Positions 52,692-61,560 are shown, numbered from the stretch's first letter. The stretch is 64,000 nt of DNA from Pseudomonadota bacterium (GCA_037200975.1 JBBCGI010000001.1:1860001-1924000); one strand, 5' to 3'. Notes: generated by a model not told the origin, from the letters alone. Numbers and translations are program-made.

Positions 52692-55202
52692 CTAGGCGCG
52701 AGGTTTCACGCGCCGCGTGGGCTCGGCTTCGAGCGGATTCTCTGGCCAGTAATGGCGCGGATAGCGCCCGCGCATGTCCTTGCGCACTTCCACGTAGGCG
52801 TTGCGCCAGAAGCTGGCGAGATCGCGCGTGACCTGCAAGGGCCGGCGTGCCGGCGACAGTAGTTTGAAGGTGACCGGCACGGCACCGCCGCCGATGCGCG
52901 GTGTGGCGGCGAGGCCGAACACCTCCTGCATGCGCATCGAGGCGACCGGCGCATTGTCATCTACGTAATCGATGCGCGCATTCGAGCCAGTCGGCAGACC
53001 CACGTGGGTGGGCGCAAGTTCATCGAGTTTGCGCTGCTGTGCATAGTCGAGGCGGCTGCGCAGCGCGTCCATGAGCGGCACGCGCGTGAGCTGCGACCGC
53101 CGCGTGATGCCTTCGAGGAACGGCTCGAGCCAGGAGAGATCGCTCGCCAGCGCTGCGCGCGTGTTATCGGGCCACGCGCCGAGGTCGCTACGGCCCCACG
53201 CGCGCACGAACTCGCAACGCGCCAGGAAATCGCGGCTCTCGTCATCCCACGGCAGCGCATCCAGCCCGAGCGAACGCACGCCCTCGAGCATGGCCGCCGC
53301 GCTGGCGGCGCGCGGCACTTCGTTGAGCGGCTTCTCTTCGACCAGCAATTCGTCGAGGCGGATCACCCGCCGGGCGACTACGGATTCGGTGCGCTCGTCC
53401 CACGCCAGCTCGTCGGCGCGCCGCAGCTGCGGCGCGAAGAACTCGAGCAGATCGGCTTTCGTCAGTGGCGCGGCGAGCTGGATGCGCGCTTCGCGCTCGC
53501 GGTCGTCGAGATCCACCGCGACGATGAACTCCTCGCGCGCGATCGATTCGGCGCTGGCGAACACCGCTCCGCGACCATTGCTGAGCTGATACCGCGCGTC
53601 GGCGCCGGAACGGCGGCGGCCGATGCGATCGGGATACGCCAGGCCTAACAACACGCCGGCTTCGATGTCGGCAGCCGCACCGCCTGCCTTGCCGCCGGAT
53701 GCGAGCTGCTGCTCGAACGTGCGCTGTGAGCGGCGTACGCGCTCGAGCCCACCACGATCGACATCGCCGCCGCCACGGCGCAGTGCCTCGAGACGTGTAC
53801 GCACGTCGCTGTCGCGCGGACCACCGCCGGTGCGCAACAGATCGCGATCCGACAGCAACGCAGCCAGCTCGGCCGCGAGCGGCGCCGCGCCGAGTTCGCG
53901 CGCCTTCAACAACATGTGCGCGAGTCGCGGATGCGCCGGAAATTCCTGCATCGCCCGGCCGTGTGCCGTGACCTTGCCAGCGTCATCGAGTGCGCCCAGG
54001 CGCCGCAGCAGGTCGCGCGCACTCGCGAGTGTTGCGGCCGGTGGCGCATCCAGCCAGCGTAACGCGCCGGCTTCCGTCCCCCACACCGCAAGATCGAGCG
54101 CCAGCGGCGCGAGATCGGCGACGCAGATTTCGGGCGGTGCATACGCCGCGAGACTGCGCTCCGCGCCCTCGCCCCACAGCCGGTAACAGACACCCGGCGC
54201 GGTGCGGCCGGCGCGGCCGGCACGTTGTTCCGCCGAGGCGCGCGAGATGCGCTGCACTTCGAGGCGATTCATGCCGCTCGACGGATCGAACAAACTACGG
54301 CGCTCGAGTCCGGCGTCGATGACGATGCGCACGCCGTCGATGGTGAGGCTGGTCTCGGCAATGTTCGTGGCCAGCACGATCTTGCGGCGGCCGGGCCTCG
54401 CGGGCGCGAGCGCCGCGTCCTGCGCGCCCGCGGCGAGCTCGCTGTACAGCGGCGTGATGTCCACGCCGGCGCCGATGTCGCCCAGCATGCCCTGCACCCT
54501 GCGGATCTCACCCGCGCCGGGCAGGAACACCAGCATGTCGCCCTCCGCCTCTGCCAGGGCGCGCTTGATCGCGCGCAGTACGCCGAGCTCCGGCGATTCG
54601 CGTCCGCCCGGCAGCAACGGCAGTCCGTTGCCGACGTGCACCACGTCGATGGGATACATACGCCCGCTCGCGGTGACACGCGGCGCATCACCTAACAACT
54701 TCGCAAGTCCCGCGCCGTCGAGCGTGGCCGACATCGCCACCAGCCGCAGCTGCGGCGAAAGGTTCTCCTGCGAATCGAGCGCGAACGCGAGACCCGTGTC
54801 GGCGTGCAGGTTGCGTTCGTGGAACTCGTCGAACAGCACCGCTGCGACGCCTTCGAGCGCCGCATCGCTTTGCAACATGCGGGTGAAGACACCTTCCGTC
54901 ACGACCTCGATGCGTGTGCGCCGGCCGACACGTGTCTCCTGACGCATGCGGAAGCCGACGGTTTCACCGGGTGATTCGCCGAGGGTATGCGCCATTCGCG
55001 TCGCGACGGCACGCGTCGCCAGCCGGCGCGGTTCGAGCATCACGATCTTGCCGCCGCGCAACCACGGTTCGTCGAGCAGCGCAATCGGAACCACGGTGCT
55101 CTTGCCGGCGCCGGGCGGCGCTTCGAGCACGGCGTTGCGGCCGTGCACGAGTGCGCGGCGCAACGCGGGCAGGACTTCGTCGATGGGCAAACCGGATTTC
55201 AT
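52692..55202 (-). CDS. hrpB: ATP-dependent RNA helicase HrpB
   Basis: 836 residues, the usual HrpB length. Walker A EAPPGAGKSTVVP, DEFHERNLHAD (DExH box), SATLDGAGLAKLL, the second RecA domain (TNIAETSLTIDGVRIVIDAG, QRAGRAGRTAPGVCYRLW), and the HrpB-specific C-terminal domain (VTFKLLSPARRPLQVTRDL, RGRYPRHYWPENPLEAEPTR). The cellular role in RNA metabolism is still unclear in most bacteria. Divergent from ypfJ with 41 bases between starts. Confidence 0.96.
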   Translation of the reverse strand: MKSGLPIDEVLPALRRALVHGRNAVLEAPPGAGKSTVVPIALLDEPWLRGGKIVMLEPRRLATRAVATRMAHTLGESPGETVGFRMRQETRVGRRTRIEVVTEGVFTRMLQSDAALEGVAAVLFDEFHERNLHADTGLAFALDSQENLSPQLRLVAMSATLDGAGLAKLLGDAPRVTASGRMYPIDVVHVGNGLPLLPGGRESPELGVLRAIKRALAEAEGDMLVFLPGAGEIRRVQGMLGDIGAGVDITPLYSELAAGAQDAALAPARPGRRKIVLATNIAETSLTIDGVRIVIDAGLERRSLFDPSSGMNRLEVQRISRASAEQRAGRAGRTAPGVCYRLWGEGAERSLAAYAPPEICVADLAPLALDLAVWGTEAGALRWLDAPPAATLASARDLLRRLGALDDAGKVTAHGRAMQEFPAHPRLAHMLLKARELGAAPLAAELAALLSDRDLLRTGGGPRDSDVRTRLEALRRGGGDVDRGGLERVRRSQRTFEQQLASGGKAGGAAADIEAGVLLGLAYPDRIGRRRSGADARYQLSNGRGAVFASAESIAREEFIVAVDLDDREREARIQLAAPLTKADLLEFFAPQLRRADELAWDERTESVVARRVIRLDELLVEEKPLNEVPRAASAAAMLEGVRSLGLDALPWDDESRDFLARCEFVRAWGRSDLGAWPDNTRAALASDLSWLEPFLEGITRRSQLTRVPLMDALRSRLDYAQQRKLDELAPTHVGLPTGSNARIDYVDDNAPVASMRMQEVFGLAATPRIGGGAVPVTFKLLSPARRPLQVTRDLASFWRNAYVEVRKDMRGRYPRHYWPENPLEAEPTRRVKPRA

Positions 55203-55243
55203 GAGGCGGGTATTTTACGCACCCTCTGCTAACATCCCGGGCC

Positions 55244-56101
55244 ATGCGCTGGCGCAACAGCAAAGAAAGTCAGAACGTCCAGGATTACCGCGGCCGCAGC
55301 ACGGGTGGTGGTGGCGGCGGCGGCGGCGGCATGAAGTTTGGCCTGGGCGGCATCGTCCTGTTGATCGTCGCGTACTTCGCGGGCGTCGATCCGCGTCTCA
55401 TCATGGGCCTGCTCGGCGGTGGTGGCGCGCAGCCACAGGCGGAAGCGCCAGTCGTGGCCGGCGCGCCGGACGACGAAGCGGGGCAGTTCGTCGCCCACGT
55501 GCTCGGCGATACCGAAGAAACCTGGACCGGGATCTTCAAGCAGGCCGGGCGCGAATATCCGCTGCCGCAACTGGCGCTTTTCTCGGAAGGCATCAACACC
55601 GGTTGCGGATCGGCGACGTCGGCAGCAGGGCCTTTCTACTGCCCGCCCGATCAGATGGTGTACATCGACCTCGCCTTTTTCCGGCAGCTCGAAACGGAAT
55701 TTGCCGCACAAGGCGATTTCGCCAAGGCTTACGTCATCGCACACGAAGTCGGTCACCACGTGCAGACCGTGTTAGGCACCTCCGAGAAGGTGCACGCCGC
55801 GCAGCAGCGCGCGTCCGAGGCGGACGCCAATGCGTTGTCGGTGAAGCTCGAACTGCAGGCGGATTGTTTTGCCGGCATCTGGGCTCACAACGCCGACCAG
55901 GCGCGCCAGCTGGTCGAAGCCGGCGACATCGACGAAGCGCTGAACGCCGCATCCGCGGTGGGTGACGACACGATTCAGAAACGTGTGCAGGGCCACGTAA
56001 ACCAGGAGTCGTTCACGCACGGTTCCGGCGCCGCGCGCCAGCAGTGGTTCCGCAAGGGTTATGCGTCCGGCAGCGTGCAGGACTGCGACACTTTCCAGTA
56101 G
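55244..56101 (+). CDS. ypfJ: YpfJ-type zinc metallopeptidase
   Basis: 285 residues. Glycine-rich N-terminus, one membrane span (MKFGLGGIVLLIVAYFAG), then a zincin-like domain with VIAHEVGHHVQTVLG (HExxH) and the downstream ligand in ELQADCFAGIWAH. The family is widely conserved; substrates are not known. The GFA gene begins 5 bases after its stop, forming an operon. Confidence 0.93.
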   Translation: MRWRNSKESQNVQDYRGRSTGGGGGGGGGMKFGLGGIVLLIVAYFAGVDPRLIMGLLGGGGAQPQAEAPVVAGAPDDEAGQFVAHVLGDTEETWTGIFKQAGREYPLPQLALFSEGINTGCGSATSAAGPFYCPPDQMVYIDLAFFRQLETEFAAQGDFAKAYVIAHEVGHHVQTVLGTSEKVHAAQQRASEADANALSVKLELQADCFAGIWAHNADQARQLVEAGDIDEALNAASAVGDDTIQKRVQGHVNQESFTHGSGAARQQWFRKGYASGSVQDCDTFQ

Positions 56102-56106
56102 GCGCG

Positions 56107-56577
56107 ATGGACGAGCGCAAACCCGTTGCCACCGGCGGCTGCCAATGCGGCGCGGTGCGTTACGCGTTCTTCGCACCGCTCGAAAACTCCCACGTATGTC
56201 ATTGCCGCATGTGCCAGCGCGCCACCGGCGGCGTGTTCGCCTCGCTCGCCGGCGGTTCGCCTGACAACTTCGCCTGGACTCGCGGCACGCCCAGCTTCTT
56301 CGCCAGTTCCAATCTCGCGCAGCGCGCGTTCTGCGCGCAGTGCGGCACACCGCTGTCGTTCAAGTACAACCTGCCGACGTCGCGCATGTACGTGACCATG
56401 GGCTCGCTCGATCGCCCCGAAGACGTGACCCTCGTGAAGCAATACGGCGTCGAAAGCCGCCTGCCCTGGGTGAAATTCTGCGAAGACGTTCCCGCGGAGC
56501 GCACGGCGGAATCCGCGGTCGCGCAGGAATTCCTCGCGAACCTGCGTACGTTTCAACGCGGCGGCGATCCTGACTAA
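56107..56577 (+). CDS. GFA/CENP-V domain zinc protein
   Basis: 156 residues from ATG 56107. Zinc ligands lie in GGCQCGAVRY, HVCHCRMCQRATGG and FCAQCGTPLSF, the pattern of the glutathione-dependent formaldehyde-activating fold. Most members have no proven enzymatic activity. Co-transcribed with ypfJ. Confidence 0.9.
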   Translation: MDERKPVATGGCQCGAVRYAFFAPLENSHVCHCRMCQRATGGVFASLAGGSPDNFAWTRGTPSFFASSNLAQRAFCAQCGTPLSFKYNLPTSRMYVTMGSLDRPEDVTLVKQYGVESRLPWVKFCEDVPAERTAESAVAQEFLANLRTFQRGGDPD

Positions 56578-56632
56578 CTAGTTCCCGCGCGAGCCGGCTG
56601 CCGCGAGTTCCGCGAGGAGCCAAAATCTCCCA

Positions 56633-56690
56633 TGTAAAGGAAGCTTGACAAGGCGATTTCACCCGTCTAACCTGTCAAGCATCCTTTACA
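56633..56690 (+). promoter_or_regulatory. Promoter with two 18-bp operators for the membrane protein/XRE module
   Basis: Two palindromes of the form TGTnAAG-N4-CTTnACA occur: TGTAAAGGAAGCTTGACA (56633-56650) and TGTCAAGCATCCTTTACA (56673-56690), 40 bases centre to centre. The first contains a consensus -35 TTGACA (56645-56650); a weak -10 (TAACCT, 56668-56673) follows at 17 bases and touches the second. Binding by the encoded XRE protein would block RNA polymerase. Confidence 0.75.
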
Positions 56691-56712
56691 ACCAGAGAGA
56701 CGGGAGAATCAG

Positions 56713-57099
56713 ATGCTCGAACGCGACGTCCGCCGGAAATACCAGCTGGAGCTGGGCGCTTCCATGGCCGCCTACATCGCGGTTCTTTTCGGCTCGCTCA
56801 CCCTTGCCAAGACGATGGAAGTCGGCGCGCTGCGCACGGCCGTGCTGCTGACGCCGATGATCCCCATCGGCTTCGCCATCTGGGTGATCGCGCGGCAGTT
56901 CCGCCGCATGGATGAGTTCGTGCGGCTGCGCAGCCTCGAAGGCCTCGCAATCGCGGCGGCGGTCACGGCCGGGTTGTCGCTCACCTACGGCTTTCTCGAA
57001 GGCGCCGGATTCCCACGGCTGAGCATGTTCTGGGTCTGGCCGGTGATGGGCTTCGTCTGGGGTGCGTTCCAGTGTGTCCGCAACCTGGCCAGCCGATGA
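56713..57099 (+). CDS. Small integral membrane protein paired with an XRE regulator
   Basis: 128 residues with four hydrophobic helices (LGASMAAYIAVLFGSLTLA, AVLLTPMIPIGFAIWVIA, GLAIAAAVTAGLSLTYGFL, LSMFWVWPVMGFVWGAFQ), preceded by a charged start MLERDVRRKYQLE. Resembles the membrane partner of two-gene modules with a short XRE repressor; function unknown. Good ribosome binding site (CGGGAG). Its stop overlaps the XRE start in an ATGA. Confidence 0.8.
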   Translation: MLERDVRRKYQLELGASMAAYIAVLFGSLTLAKTMEVGALRTAVLLTPMIPIGFAIWVIARQFRRMDEFVRLRSLEGLAIAAAVTAGLSLTYGFLEGAGFPRLSMFWVWPVMGFVWGAFQCVRNLASR

Positions 57100-57290
57100 G
57101 AAATCTCGTGCGGGATCTGCGCACGGATCGCGGCTGGAGCCAGGGCGAACTCGCCGACCGGCTCGAGGTGTCGCGCCAGACGGTGAACGCCATCGAAACC
57201 GGCAAGTACGACCCGAGCCTGCCGCTCGCCTTCGCCATCGCGAAGTTGTTCGGCAAGTCGATCGAAAAAATCTTCATCAACGAGGAATAA
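57096..57290 (+). CDS. Short XRE-family transcriptional regulator
   Basis: 64 residues, a bare helix-turn-helix (LRTDRGWSQGELADRLEVSR, QTVNAIETGKYDPSLPLAFA) of the type often coupled to a small membrane protein. Translationally coupled to it by ATGA overlap. The two operators at 56633-56690 are the likely binding sites. Confidence 0.92.
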   Translation: MRNLVRDLRTDRGWSQGELADRLEVSRQTVNAIETGKYDPSLPLAFAIAKLFGKSIEKIFINEE

Positions 57291-57292
57291 CC

Positions 57293-58192
57293 ATGAATCG
57301 CAATGTTTTCGCGGGCTTCGCGCTCGCGCTCTCCCTGGCTGCGCCTGTGTTCTCGGAAACTGCGGCGTTCGAGGTCGGCGCCTTGCAGATCGAACAACGG
57401 GGGTCGGCGGGCCCGGCGGTCATCTTCATCCCTGGCCTCGCCAGCGGTTCCTGGGTCTGGGCGGACACGGCGCAGCGCCTCGAAAAGGACCACGCCGTCT
57501 ATCTACTGACGTTGCCCGGCTTCGATGGCCGCCAGCCCGTGGCGGGCACGACACTCGAGACGCTGGAGGGCGACATCGAAAAACTGATCGAGTCGCGGAA
57601 GATCGCGCGGCCGGTGCTGGTGGGGCACAGCCTCGGCGGCACGTTGTCGCTCAAATTCGCGACCGGACATTCCGATCTCATCGCGGGCGTCATCGCGGTC
57701 GATGGGTTGCCGGTATTTCCCGGCACTGAAGGCCAGACAGGCGACCGCAGCAAACTGGCCGACGGTGTGCGTGCGCAGTTCGGTGGCCAGACGCGCGAGC
57801 AGTTCGTTGCCAGCCAGCATGGTTACATGAAGCAGGTCGGGTCCATCGATGCTGCAACCGCGGACCGGCTCGCCGAACAGACGAGCCGCAGCGACATCGG
57901 CGCCACGGCCGACTACGCCGCACAGGTGTTTGCGCTCGACCTGCGCGCGAAGTTGACCGACATCAAGGTGCCGGTGGTCGAGATCTCGCCCTTCAATGCG
58001 CCGGACTTCGCGCCGATGGGGATCGACGAGGAGCGCAAGGGCGGCTACTACCGCATGCTGCTCGCGGGCGTGCCCCAGCTCGAAGTCGTGTCGATCTCAC
58101 CGGCACGCCACTTCGTGATGTTCGACCAGCCGGAGAAGTTTGCGCGGGTGCTCGATGCCGCGCTGCTGAGGCTCGCCACGCCCGCGAAGTGA
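57293..58192 (+). CDS. Exported alpha/beta hydrolase
   Basis: 299 residues; signal peptide FAGFALALSLAAPVFSETAA. Catalytic Ser in VLVGHSLGGTLSL, His in SPARHFVMFDQPEKF, oxyanion region IPGLASGSWVW. Esterase/lipase-like; substrate unknown. It follows the XRE gene by 2 bases and so may be the effector gene of that regulated operon. Confidence 0.88.
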   Translation: MNRNVFAGFALALSLAAPVFSETAAFEVGALQIEQRGSAGPAVIFIPGLASGSWVWADTAQRLEKDHAVYLLTLPGFDGRQPVAGTTLETLEGDIEKLIESRKIARPVLVGHSLGGTLSLKFATGHSDLIAGVIAVDGLPVFPGTEGQTGDRSKLADGVRAQFGGQTREQFVASQHGYMKQVGSIDAATADRLAEQTSRSDIGATADYAAQVFALDLRAKLTDIKVPVVEISPFNAPDFAPMGIDEERKGGYYRMLLAGVPQLEVVSISPARHFVMFDQPEKFARVLDAALLRLATPAK

Positions 58193-58206
58193 TCCGCCGC
58201 AGGGCG

Positions 58207-58605
58207 TCAACGCTTCAGCTGCACCAGGTCCCACAAAGTGCCGTACAGATCCTTGAACACCGCCACGGTTCCGTACGGCGCTTCGCTGGGTGGGCGATGG
58301 AACTCCACGCCCTGGGACTGGTAGTGGTTGTAGTCGCGCCAGAAGTCGTCGGTATACAGAAACAAGAACACGCGGCCGCCGGTCTGCTTGCCCACGCGGG
58401 AAACCTGCTCCGGGTTGGAACCGCGCGCCAGCAGTAGTTTGGCTCCCTGGCCCGCGGCGCCGGGCGGTTCGATGACCACCCAGCGCTTGTTCTGCTCGGG
58501 AACGAAGCTGTCTTCGACGAGCGTGAAGCCGAGTTTGCCGACGTAGAACGCCAGCGCCTCGTCGTAATCCGCCACCACCAGCGATATGAGGCCGAGCGTC
58601 TGCAT
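58207..58605 (-). CDS. VOC superfamily protein
   Basis: 132 residues with the paired beta-alpha-beta-beta-beta units of glyoxalase/bleomycin resistance proteins (LGLISLVVADYDEALAFYVG, YGTVAVFKDLYGTLWDLVQL). It is of the short type often annotated as a lactoylglutathione lyase relative without proven activity. Located 3 bases after the stop of the gene at 58609. Confidence 0.88.
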   Translation of the reverse strand: MQTLGLISLVVADYDEALAFYVGKLGFTLVEDSFVPEQNKRWVVIEPPGAAGQGAKLLLARGSNPEQVSRVGKQTGGRVFLFLYTDDFWRDYNHYQSQGVEFHRPPSEAPYGTVAVFKDLYGTLWDLVQLKR

Positions 58606-58608
58606 GAA

Positions 58609-59550
58609 TCAGGGTTGCTGCTGCTGATTCGCGTTGCGCCGCTGTTCGGCGCGCGCCCGCTGCTGCGCACGCCGCGCGTTTTGCAGCTCCGTCGCCTCGC
58701 GGTAGCGGGCTCGTTGTTCGGCGGAGAGCAGCGGCTCGACGGTTGCCTGCACGCGCTTCGAATAATCGGCCTGCCAGGCAAGGAATTCGCTTTGATAGTC
58801 CTGGTCGTTGCCGCCCGGAACGCGCTGCGGCGCCGGGCGCGCGGCCTGTTCGGCCGCGATCGCCACGATCATCGCCTGGCGCTGGTCATCGCGCAGCGGG
58901 ATGTCGGCCGCCGTCATGTCCGCATCGATGCGCCCGACCTGCATACGCGCGCCAATGCTCTTCTCGAACGACAGGAATTCCGCGGCCTTGTCCGGTCCGA
59001 GCAGCGCATTGATCTGCGCATCGCGCTCCTGCCGGGCCGCATCCGCGAGCGCGCGGGCGCCGAGGGGGTCGTCGGCGTAGGCGCGCCGGTTGTTGGCGCT
59101 TGCGATCTGCGCGTCTGCCAGCAGGTCGAATAGTTTGTCGGCCTGTGCGCGGTCGAGGCCAAGCTCGCCGGGCATGTCCGAGAACTGCTGTCGCAGACGC
59201 GTTTCCTGCGAGAGGCGGCGCTGACGCTGGGCCGCGGCGGAGTTGAAGCCGCCGGCCGGGCGCTCGTCGTTCCTGCCGGCGAAGGAGCGGTTTGCGGACG
59301 GCGCTTCGCTCGGCGCCGGCGGTTTGCCGGCCGCCGCCGGCACTTCGGGCATGTCCGCGCCGTGCTCGTCGACGTCGAGGTCGAGCGATTCGTGCACCTC
59401 GCGCTGCGGCTCACGCGGGACCTGCGTGTTGCGCGCCGCGACCTCGGCGGACAGCGCGTCGCGTGCCTTGCCGAGCTCGAGGGCCAGGTAGATAGATGTG
59501 CCGGCGAAAACGACGGTCGTGGCAAGTAGTGAGAGCGTCGCGGTTTTCAT
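58609..59550 (-). CDS. Membrane-anchored helical protein, Spy/CpxP-like composition, function unknown
   Basis: 313 residues with an uncleaved or weak signal anchor (LSLLATTVVFAGTSIYLALE), a disordered acidic/proline segment to about residue 110, then helices rich in Gln, Arg and Ala (RRLSQETRLRQQFSDMPGEL, PLLSAEQRARYREATELQNA) and a Gln/Arg-rich tail. The repeated LxxxQ pattern recalls periplasmic LTXXQ proteins but I cannot assign a family. A 29-bp inverted repeat lies directly in front of its start. Confidence 0.65.
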   Translation of the reverse strand: MKTATLSLLATTVVFAGTSIYLALELGKARDALSAEVAARNTQVPREPQREVHESLDLDVDEHGADMPEVPAAAGKPPAPSEAPSANRSFAGRNDERPAGGFNSAAAQRQRRLSQETRLRQQFSDMPGELGLDRAQADKLFDLLADAQIASANNRRAYADDPLGARALADAARQERDAQINALLGPDKAAEFLSFEKSIGARMQVGRIDADMTAADIPLRDDQRQAMIVAIAAEQAARPAPQRVPGGNDQDYQSEFLAWQADYSKRVQATVEPLLSAEQRARYREATELQNARRAQQRARAEQRRNANQQQQP

Positions 59551-59558
59551 GATCTGGA

Positions 59559-59617
59559 GGGTGCCGGGTGGGGAAAGTGGGGAAAGCGGCTTTCCCCACT
59601 TTCCCCACCCGGCACCC
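59559..59617. repeat. Perfect 29-bp inverted repeat between two minus-strand genes
   Basis: Arms 59559-59587 and 59589-59617 are exact reverse complements around a single G. Each arm holds GGGGAAAGTGGGGAAAG or its complement, a direct 8-base repetition. There is no T run on either side. In RNA it would be a very stable hairpin between the thioredoxin-like gene and the next gene. Confidence 0.9.
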
Positions 59618-59623
59618 TAAGAA

Positions 59624-60778
59624 CTACGGCTTGATGGGGCTCAGGCCTTGCCACGGAGTCAGCCGATTGAGCGCCGGCACGATGGCGCGCCGCATCGCGA
59701 GGAAATCGATCGAGCCGACTTCCTTGTAGATGACCGTGCCCTTCTCATCGACGATGAGCGTGTACGGCGCCATGCCGCGCCAGGTGGGATCGAAGGCCTT
59801 GACCATCGCGTCGCGGTCGGCGCTGGCGAAGATGTAGTTCTTCATCGACGCGTGACGCTGCGTGAGGAAATCCTTCACCTTGGCCTCGTCGGCCGGATCC
59901 TCCTCCGCGATCGTCACCATCTCGAAACCGCGGATGCGGAAGCGCAGGTTGTGTTCGACGAGCTCGTCGAACTCGGCCACGCAGGCGGGGCACCACGTCC
60001 CCCAGACATTGATGAAGCGGATCTTGCCGGAGTCCTTGTTGGCGCGGATCGCGGCAAGCGTCGCGGCATCCGCCTTCTCGAGCGTCACCGGCTCCGCGGC
60101 CCACTTCGCCTTGTACCTGGCGTAGTCGGGCACTTTGTCGGCCCACTTCACCGAGCAACCGAACACGTTGGTGGTCGTCACGGCCGGCGCCTTGCCGGCC
60201 AACAACGCGTCGAGCGCATCGCGCGTTTCGTGTTTCGTCGCGCTGGACTCGCGCTCGGAATCGTCGATGCGGCCCTCGAAGCGCAGCTTGCGGTCCTGGT
60301 CGAAGATGAACACGTGCGGCGTCGCGATCGGGCCGTACTTGTGCGACACCTCTTGTTTGGGCCCGTCGTCGAGCCAGACGAAGTTGAACTTCTCCTGCTT
60401 CGCGCGCTCGACCATTTCGTCGAACGAATCGGAAAGATCGCTGTAGGCGAGTTCATCGAGCCGCACCGCATCCGCGTGGTTCGGATTGATCCCGACGAGC
60501 GTGACGCCCTTCGGTTTGTAATCCGTCACGAGCTTCTTGATGCGTTCCTGATAGGCCTGCGCCGTCGGGCAGTGTGCGCAGGTGAACACCAGCACCAGGA
60601 TCTTCGCGTCCTTGAAGGACTGGTCGGTGTAGGTCTTGCCGTCGACCGCCGGCAGCGAGAACGAGGGCATCGCGGCACCGATGGCGAGCGTCGGCGGTTG
60701 TTCGGACGCAAACACGGCGCCGGCAAACAACAGGGCGACCGACAAAAACAGTCCGCGGCTGGAAGTGCAGCGTTTCAT
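59624..60778 (-). CDS. Exported protein with two thioredoxin-like domains
   Basis: 384 residues from ATG 60778 (AAGGAAA upstream). Signal peptide LFLSVALLFAGAVFASEQ. First domain is AhpC/TSA-like with LVFTCAHCPTAQAY (C-x2-C); second is a TlpA/ResA-like domain with INVWGTWCPACVAEFDELVE. Tandem redoxin proteins of this sort are probably periplasmic disulfide relays. The hairpin at 59559 follows its stop. Confidence 0.85.
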   Translation of the reverse strand: MKRCTSSRGLFLSVALLFAGAVFASEQPPTLAIGAAMPSFSLPAVDGKTYTDQSFKDAKILVLVFTCAHCPTAQAYQERIKKLVTDYKPKGVTLVGINPNHADAVRLDELAYSDLSDSFDEMVERAKQEKFNFVWLDDGPKQEVSHKYGPIATPHVFIFDQDRKLRFEGRIDDSERESSATKHETRDALDALLAGKAPAVTTTNVFGCSVKWADKVPDYARYKAKWAAEPVTLEKADAATLAAIRANKDSGKIRFINVWGTWCPACVAEFDELVEHNLRFRIRGFEMVTIAEEDPADEAKVKDFLTQRHASMKNYIFASADRDAMVKAFDPTWRGMAPYTLIVDEKGTVIYKEVGSIDFLAMRRAIVPALNRLTPWQGLSPIKP

Positions 60779-60880
60779 GAGCTTTCCTTGGATCCTCACC
60801 CCTTCGTGAGGCGGTCAGGATAGCCGGAGCCAGCGGTGCCGGGTAGGGAAAATCCAGCCCATCCAGCCTACGATCTGCCC

Positions 60881-61516
60881 ATGAAACGCATGCGCGGACG
60901 GCCGAAACACGCCGATATCCTGACTCCCTCCGAATGGCGGACGGTGCACGCCGCCCAGCACGGGATGACCAACGTCGAGATCGCGCGGCGGCGCGGCGTG
61001 AGCGTGGATGCCGTGAAATTCCACATGTCCAACGCGTTGGCCAAGCTCGGTCTGCGCGATCGCCGCGCCCTCAAGGCGTGGTTCCGCGCGCCGCGCGATG
61101 GCGCGCTGGCGGCCCGCAGGAGAAAGACGATGGCAAAACCTCCACCGCTGGCTCTCGGGCCGATCGGTCAGATCGCACGCACCGTGGGCGACATCCAGGT
61201 ATCGGAAGCGTGGTACCGCGAGATGTTAGGCCTGCGGCATCTCTACACCTTCGGAACCCTCGCCTTCTTCGACTGCGGCGGCACACGCCTGATGTTGTCG
61301 CAGGAGCAGAGCGGCGTCGCGAAGGAATCGATTCTCTACCTGCGCGTGCCGGACATCGGGGCTGCTCACACCGCGTTGCAGGAGCGCGGCGTGAAGTTCA
61401 CGCACGCGCCGCACCTGGTCCACCGCCATGCCGACGGCACGGAGGAATGGATGGCGATCTTCTCCGATCCCGACGACCGGCCGCTGGCCTTGATGAGCGC
61501 GGTCCCAGCTTCCTAG
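60881..61516 (+). CDS. LuxR-type helix-turn-helix fused to a VOC (glyoxalase-fold) domain
   Basis: 211 residues from ATG 60881. Residues 12-68 are a LuxR/GerE-type helix-turn-helix (LTPSEWRTVHAAQHGM, TNVEIARRRGVSVDAVKFH, NALAKLGLRDRRALKAWF); residues 88-210 are a VOC domain (IGQIARTVGDIQVSEAWYRE, GGTRLMLSQEQSG, FSDPDDRPLALMS). The junction holds an internal ATG (about 61131) that would give the VOC domain alone. It could be a one-component regulator in which the VOC part binds a small ligand. Confidence 0.85.
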   Translation: MKRMRGRPKHADILTPSEWRTVHAAQHGMTNVEIARRRGVSVDAVKFHMSNALAKLGLRDRRALKAWFRAPRDGALAARRRKTMAKPPPLALGPIGQIARTVGDIQVSEAWYREMLGLRHLYTFGTLAFFDCGGTRLMLSQEQSGVAKESILYLRVPDIGAAHTALQERGVKFTHAPHLVHRHADGTEEWMAIFSDPDDRPLALMSAVPAS

Positions 61517-61525
61517 CAAGAGAAT

Positions 61526-61560
61526 ATTTCCTCTCGAGGAAATGCTCGCATCGCGATGCG
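61526..61560. repeat. Two adjacent perfect palindromes upstream of the bactofilin genes
   Basis: ATTTCCTC-TC-GAGGAAAT (61526-61543) and CGCATCGCGATGCG (61547-61560) lie 3 bases apart, 9 bases after the HTH-VOC stop. They could be operators for that protein, an mRNA 3' end, or bactofilin promoter elements. Confidence 0.6.
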
